Below are positions 63,219-64,000 of a DNA stretch of 64,000 bases, one piece after another. A program made the position numbers and the translations under genes. Origin of the DNA: Xanthomonas euroxanthea (GTDB lineage: Bacteria > Pseudomonadota > Gammaproteobacteria > Xanthomonadales > Xanthomonadaceae). The notes beneath the pieces were generated by a model that saw only the letters and a list, made by a program, of their open reading frames with translations, was not told where the DNA came from and did no database searches. The stretch lies in contig NZ_UIHB01000003.1 in assembly GCF_900476395.1 (NCBI RefSeq), positions 1-64,000 on the forward strand, read 5' to 3'. Position 1 is the first letter of the stretch; each line of letters opens with the position of its first letter.

Positions 63219-63863
63219 CTATCTGGAGACCAAAACGGTCCCGCTCGCTTCGACAATCCCCTGCACCACCCGGCGCGACGAGGAATTTTCCACCGACACA
63301 CGCTCGTTCTCACCGGCATCGGACAGCGCGCGACCACTCATGCGCACCTCCAGACCGCCGTTGCGCGACACCAGCGGGACCGTGTCGCCGCGCCGGACCA
63401 GCCGCTGCGTCACCAGATCGTTGGCCGAGAGCAGCGAACCGGCTGGCAGGATGCGCCGGGCGCTCTTGCCCACTGCGGCCACCGGATCGGCCAGCACCGC
63501 GCCAACGATGCGTGCGGCGTCACGCTTCTCGATACTGATATCGGCCAGCGAAATGACTTCTCCAGCGCTGATGCCGCGTCGCAGCACCAACACGTCCTGA
63601 TTGCGGCGCACCTTCAGCGGCACGAACAGGCGCCAGCCAGCCGGCTGCGGACAGGCCACTTCCACCGTATTGGTGCCGGTCGGCTGCGCCTGCAGCGCAA
63701 TCGGGCAGGCCGGCATGCGCAAGCCCGGATCGAGCGTGGCCTCGGCCTCGGCATCCGGGCCAACGGTGGCCAGTGCCGCAGCGCGGATGGAATCGACAGA
63801 CTGATAGCTCTGGGCCCAGGCCGGAGCGGCAGCCAACAAGATGACAAGCAGGAGCAGGCGCAT
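63219..63863 (-). CDS. flgA: flagellar basal-body P-ring formation protein FlgA
   Basis: A 214-residue periplasmic chaperone for the FlgI P-ring. Signal peptide MRLLLLVILLAAAPAWA, then an N-terminal region with the Cys pair ACPIALQ...EVACPQ, then SAF-type domain (VLVLRRGISAGEVISLADI, RRILPAGSLLSANDLV) and the flagellar tail VRMSGRALSDAGENERV. The ATG at 63863 opens the signal peptide. A sigma-54 promoter lies 34-49 bp upstream. First gene of flgA-flgM-flgN. Confidence 0.94.
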   Translation of the reverse strand: MRLLLLVILLAAAPAWAQSYQSVDSIRAAALATVGPDAEAEATLDPGLRMPACPIALQAQPTGTNTVEVACPQPAGWRLFVPLKVRRNQDVLVLRRGISAGEVISLADISIEKRDAARIVGAVLADPVAAVGKSARRILPAGSLLSANDLVTQRLVRRGDTVPLVSRNGGLEVRMSGRALSDAGENERVSVENSSSRRVVQGIVEASGTVLVSR

Positions 63864-63896
63864 GGGACCAGATCCGGAGGAAGACGGAATAGGCAG

Positions 63897-63912
63897 TGCA
63901 AGTGGCGTGCCT
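63897..63912 (-). promoter_or_regulatory. sigma-54 promoter of flgA
   Basis: Minus strand AGGCACG, four bases, TTGCA matches the RpoN consensus TGGCACG-N4-TTGCA with one change. The predicted start near 63886 leaves a leader of about 23 bases. Early flagellar genes of Xanthomonas use RpoN with FleQ, which fits. Confidence 0.75.
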
Positions 63913-63920
63913 GTTTTTTG

Positions 63921-63950
63921 CCGGGATTGGGGAGTCGGGATTGGGGATTG
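63921..63950. repeat. GGGATTGGGGAGTCGGGATT-type repeat
   Basis: A single arm of the short G-rich repeat seen at 33276-33420 and 60953-61105 lies upstream of the flgA promoter. The opposite arm, if present, is beyond the window or absent. Confidence 0.6.
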
Positions 63951-64000
63951 GTAAAAGCGGCTTGGCGGGTGATTCATTTATCCCGTTGGCGATGCCCTTT

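Overview
The window is a GC-rich, gene-dense chromosomal segment of a Xanthomonadaceae bacterium, most likely Xanthomonas. The genus call rests on RavS/RavR-type c-di-GMP signalling genes next to flgA-flgM-flgN, an FadN-type beta-oxidation operon behind a PsrA-like regulator, a nas/nir nitrate cluster with nasST, and short 'GGGAATCGGGA' intergenic repeats. There are 55 supported coding genes (the first is cut by the window edge). I see no rRNA, tRNA, CRISPR array, prophage or insertion sequence.

Layout. 1-3813 (+): tail of a sugar-nucleotide/acyltransferase operon (epimerase, RmlC-like epimerase, SAF-domain oxidoreductase, acyltransferase 3). 3870-15201: nitrate assimilation. The minus-strand operon narK-nirB-nirD-nasA-cobA is transcribed from a consensus sigma-54 promoter through a leader with three AACGGC hexaloop hairpins and an overlapping intrinsic terminator. 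nasT-nasS encode the predicted antiterminator and nitrate sensor, and the divergent cysG supplies the NAD-dependent steps of siroheme synthesis. 15230-23168: molybdenum cofactor genes (mobA, two unequal moeA copies, a rhodanese-MoeB fusion), mixed with a SemiSWEET, an exonuclease III with a basic tail and small unknown proteins. 23386-30025 (-): ndk-rlmN-pilF-rodZ-yfgM-bamB-der. 30243-34634 (+): psrA-like regulator, fadN-type fadB, fadA. 34970-35548: crcB behind a fluoride riboswitch. 35557-48963: an order resembling the enterobacterial clpS-clpA-infA-aat-trxB-ftsK-lolA-rarA block. 49053-51419 (+): nudJ-like, mnmA, hflD. 51566-63863: motility and second-messenger genes (an MCP with a sigma-28 promoter, a PAS-GGDEF-EAL protein, RavS/RavR, a further sensor kinase, flgA-flgM-flgN).

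How the parts fit. Nitrate reductase (nasA) needs molybdenum cofactor (mobA, moeA, moeB) and NirBD needs siroheme (cobA, cysG). These genes all lie within about 20 kb, next to the transporter and the NasS/NasT control pair. At the far end, the flgA operon has a sigma-54 promoter, flgM has an internal sigma-28 promoter, and an MCP has a sigma-28 promoter, which fits a staged flagellar cascade.

Non-coding highlights: the narK leader (11552-11700), the crcB fluoride riboswitch (35449-35548), a PsrA-type operator (30209-30224), terminator-like hairpins in front of ndk and ftsK, and a family of roughly 145-200 bp dispersed repeats at 11948-12326 and 53345-54130. Base pairings and promoter matches were read by eye. 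No database search or folding program was run.
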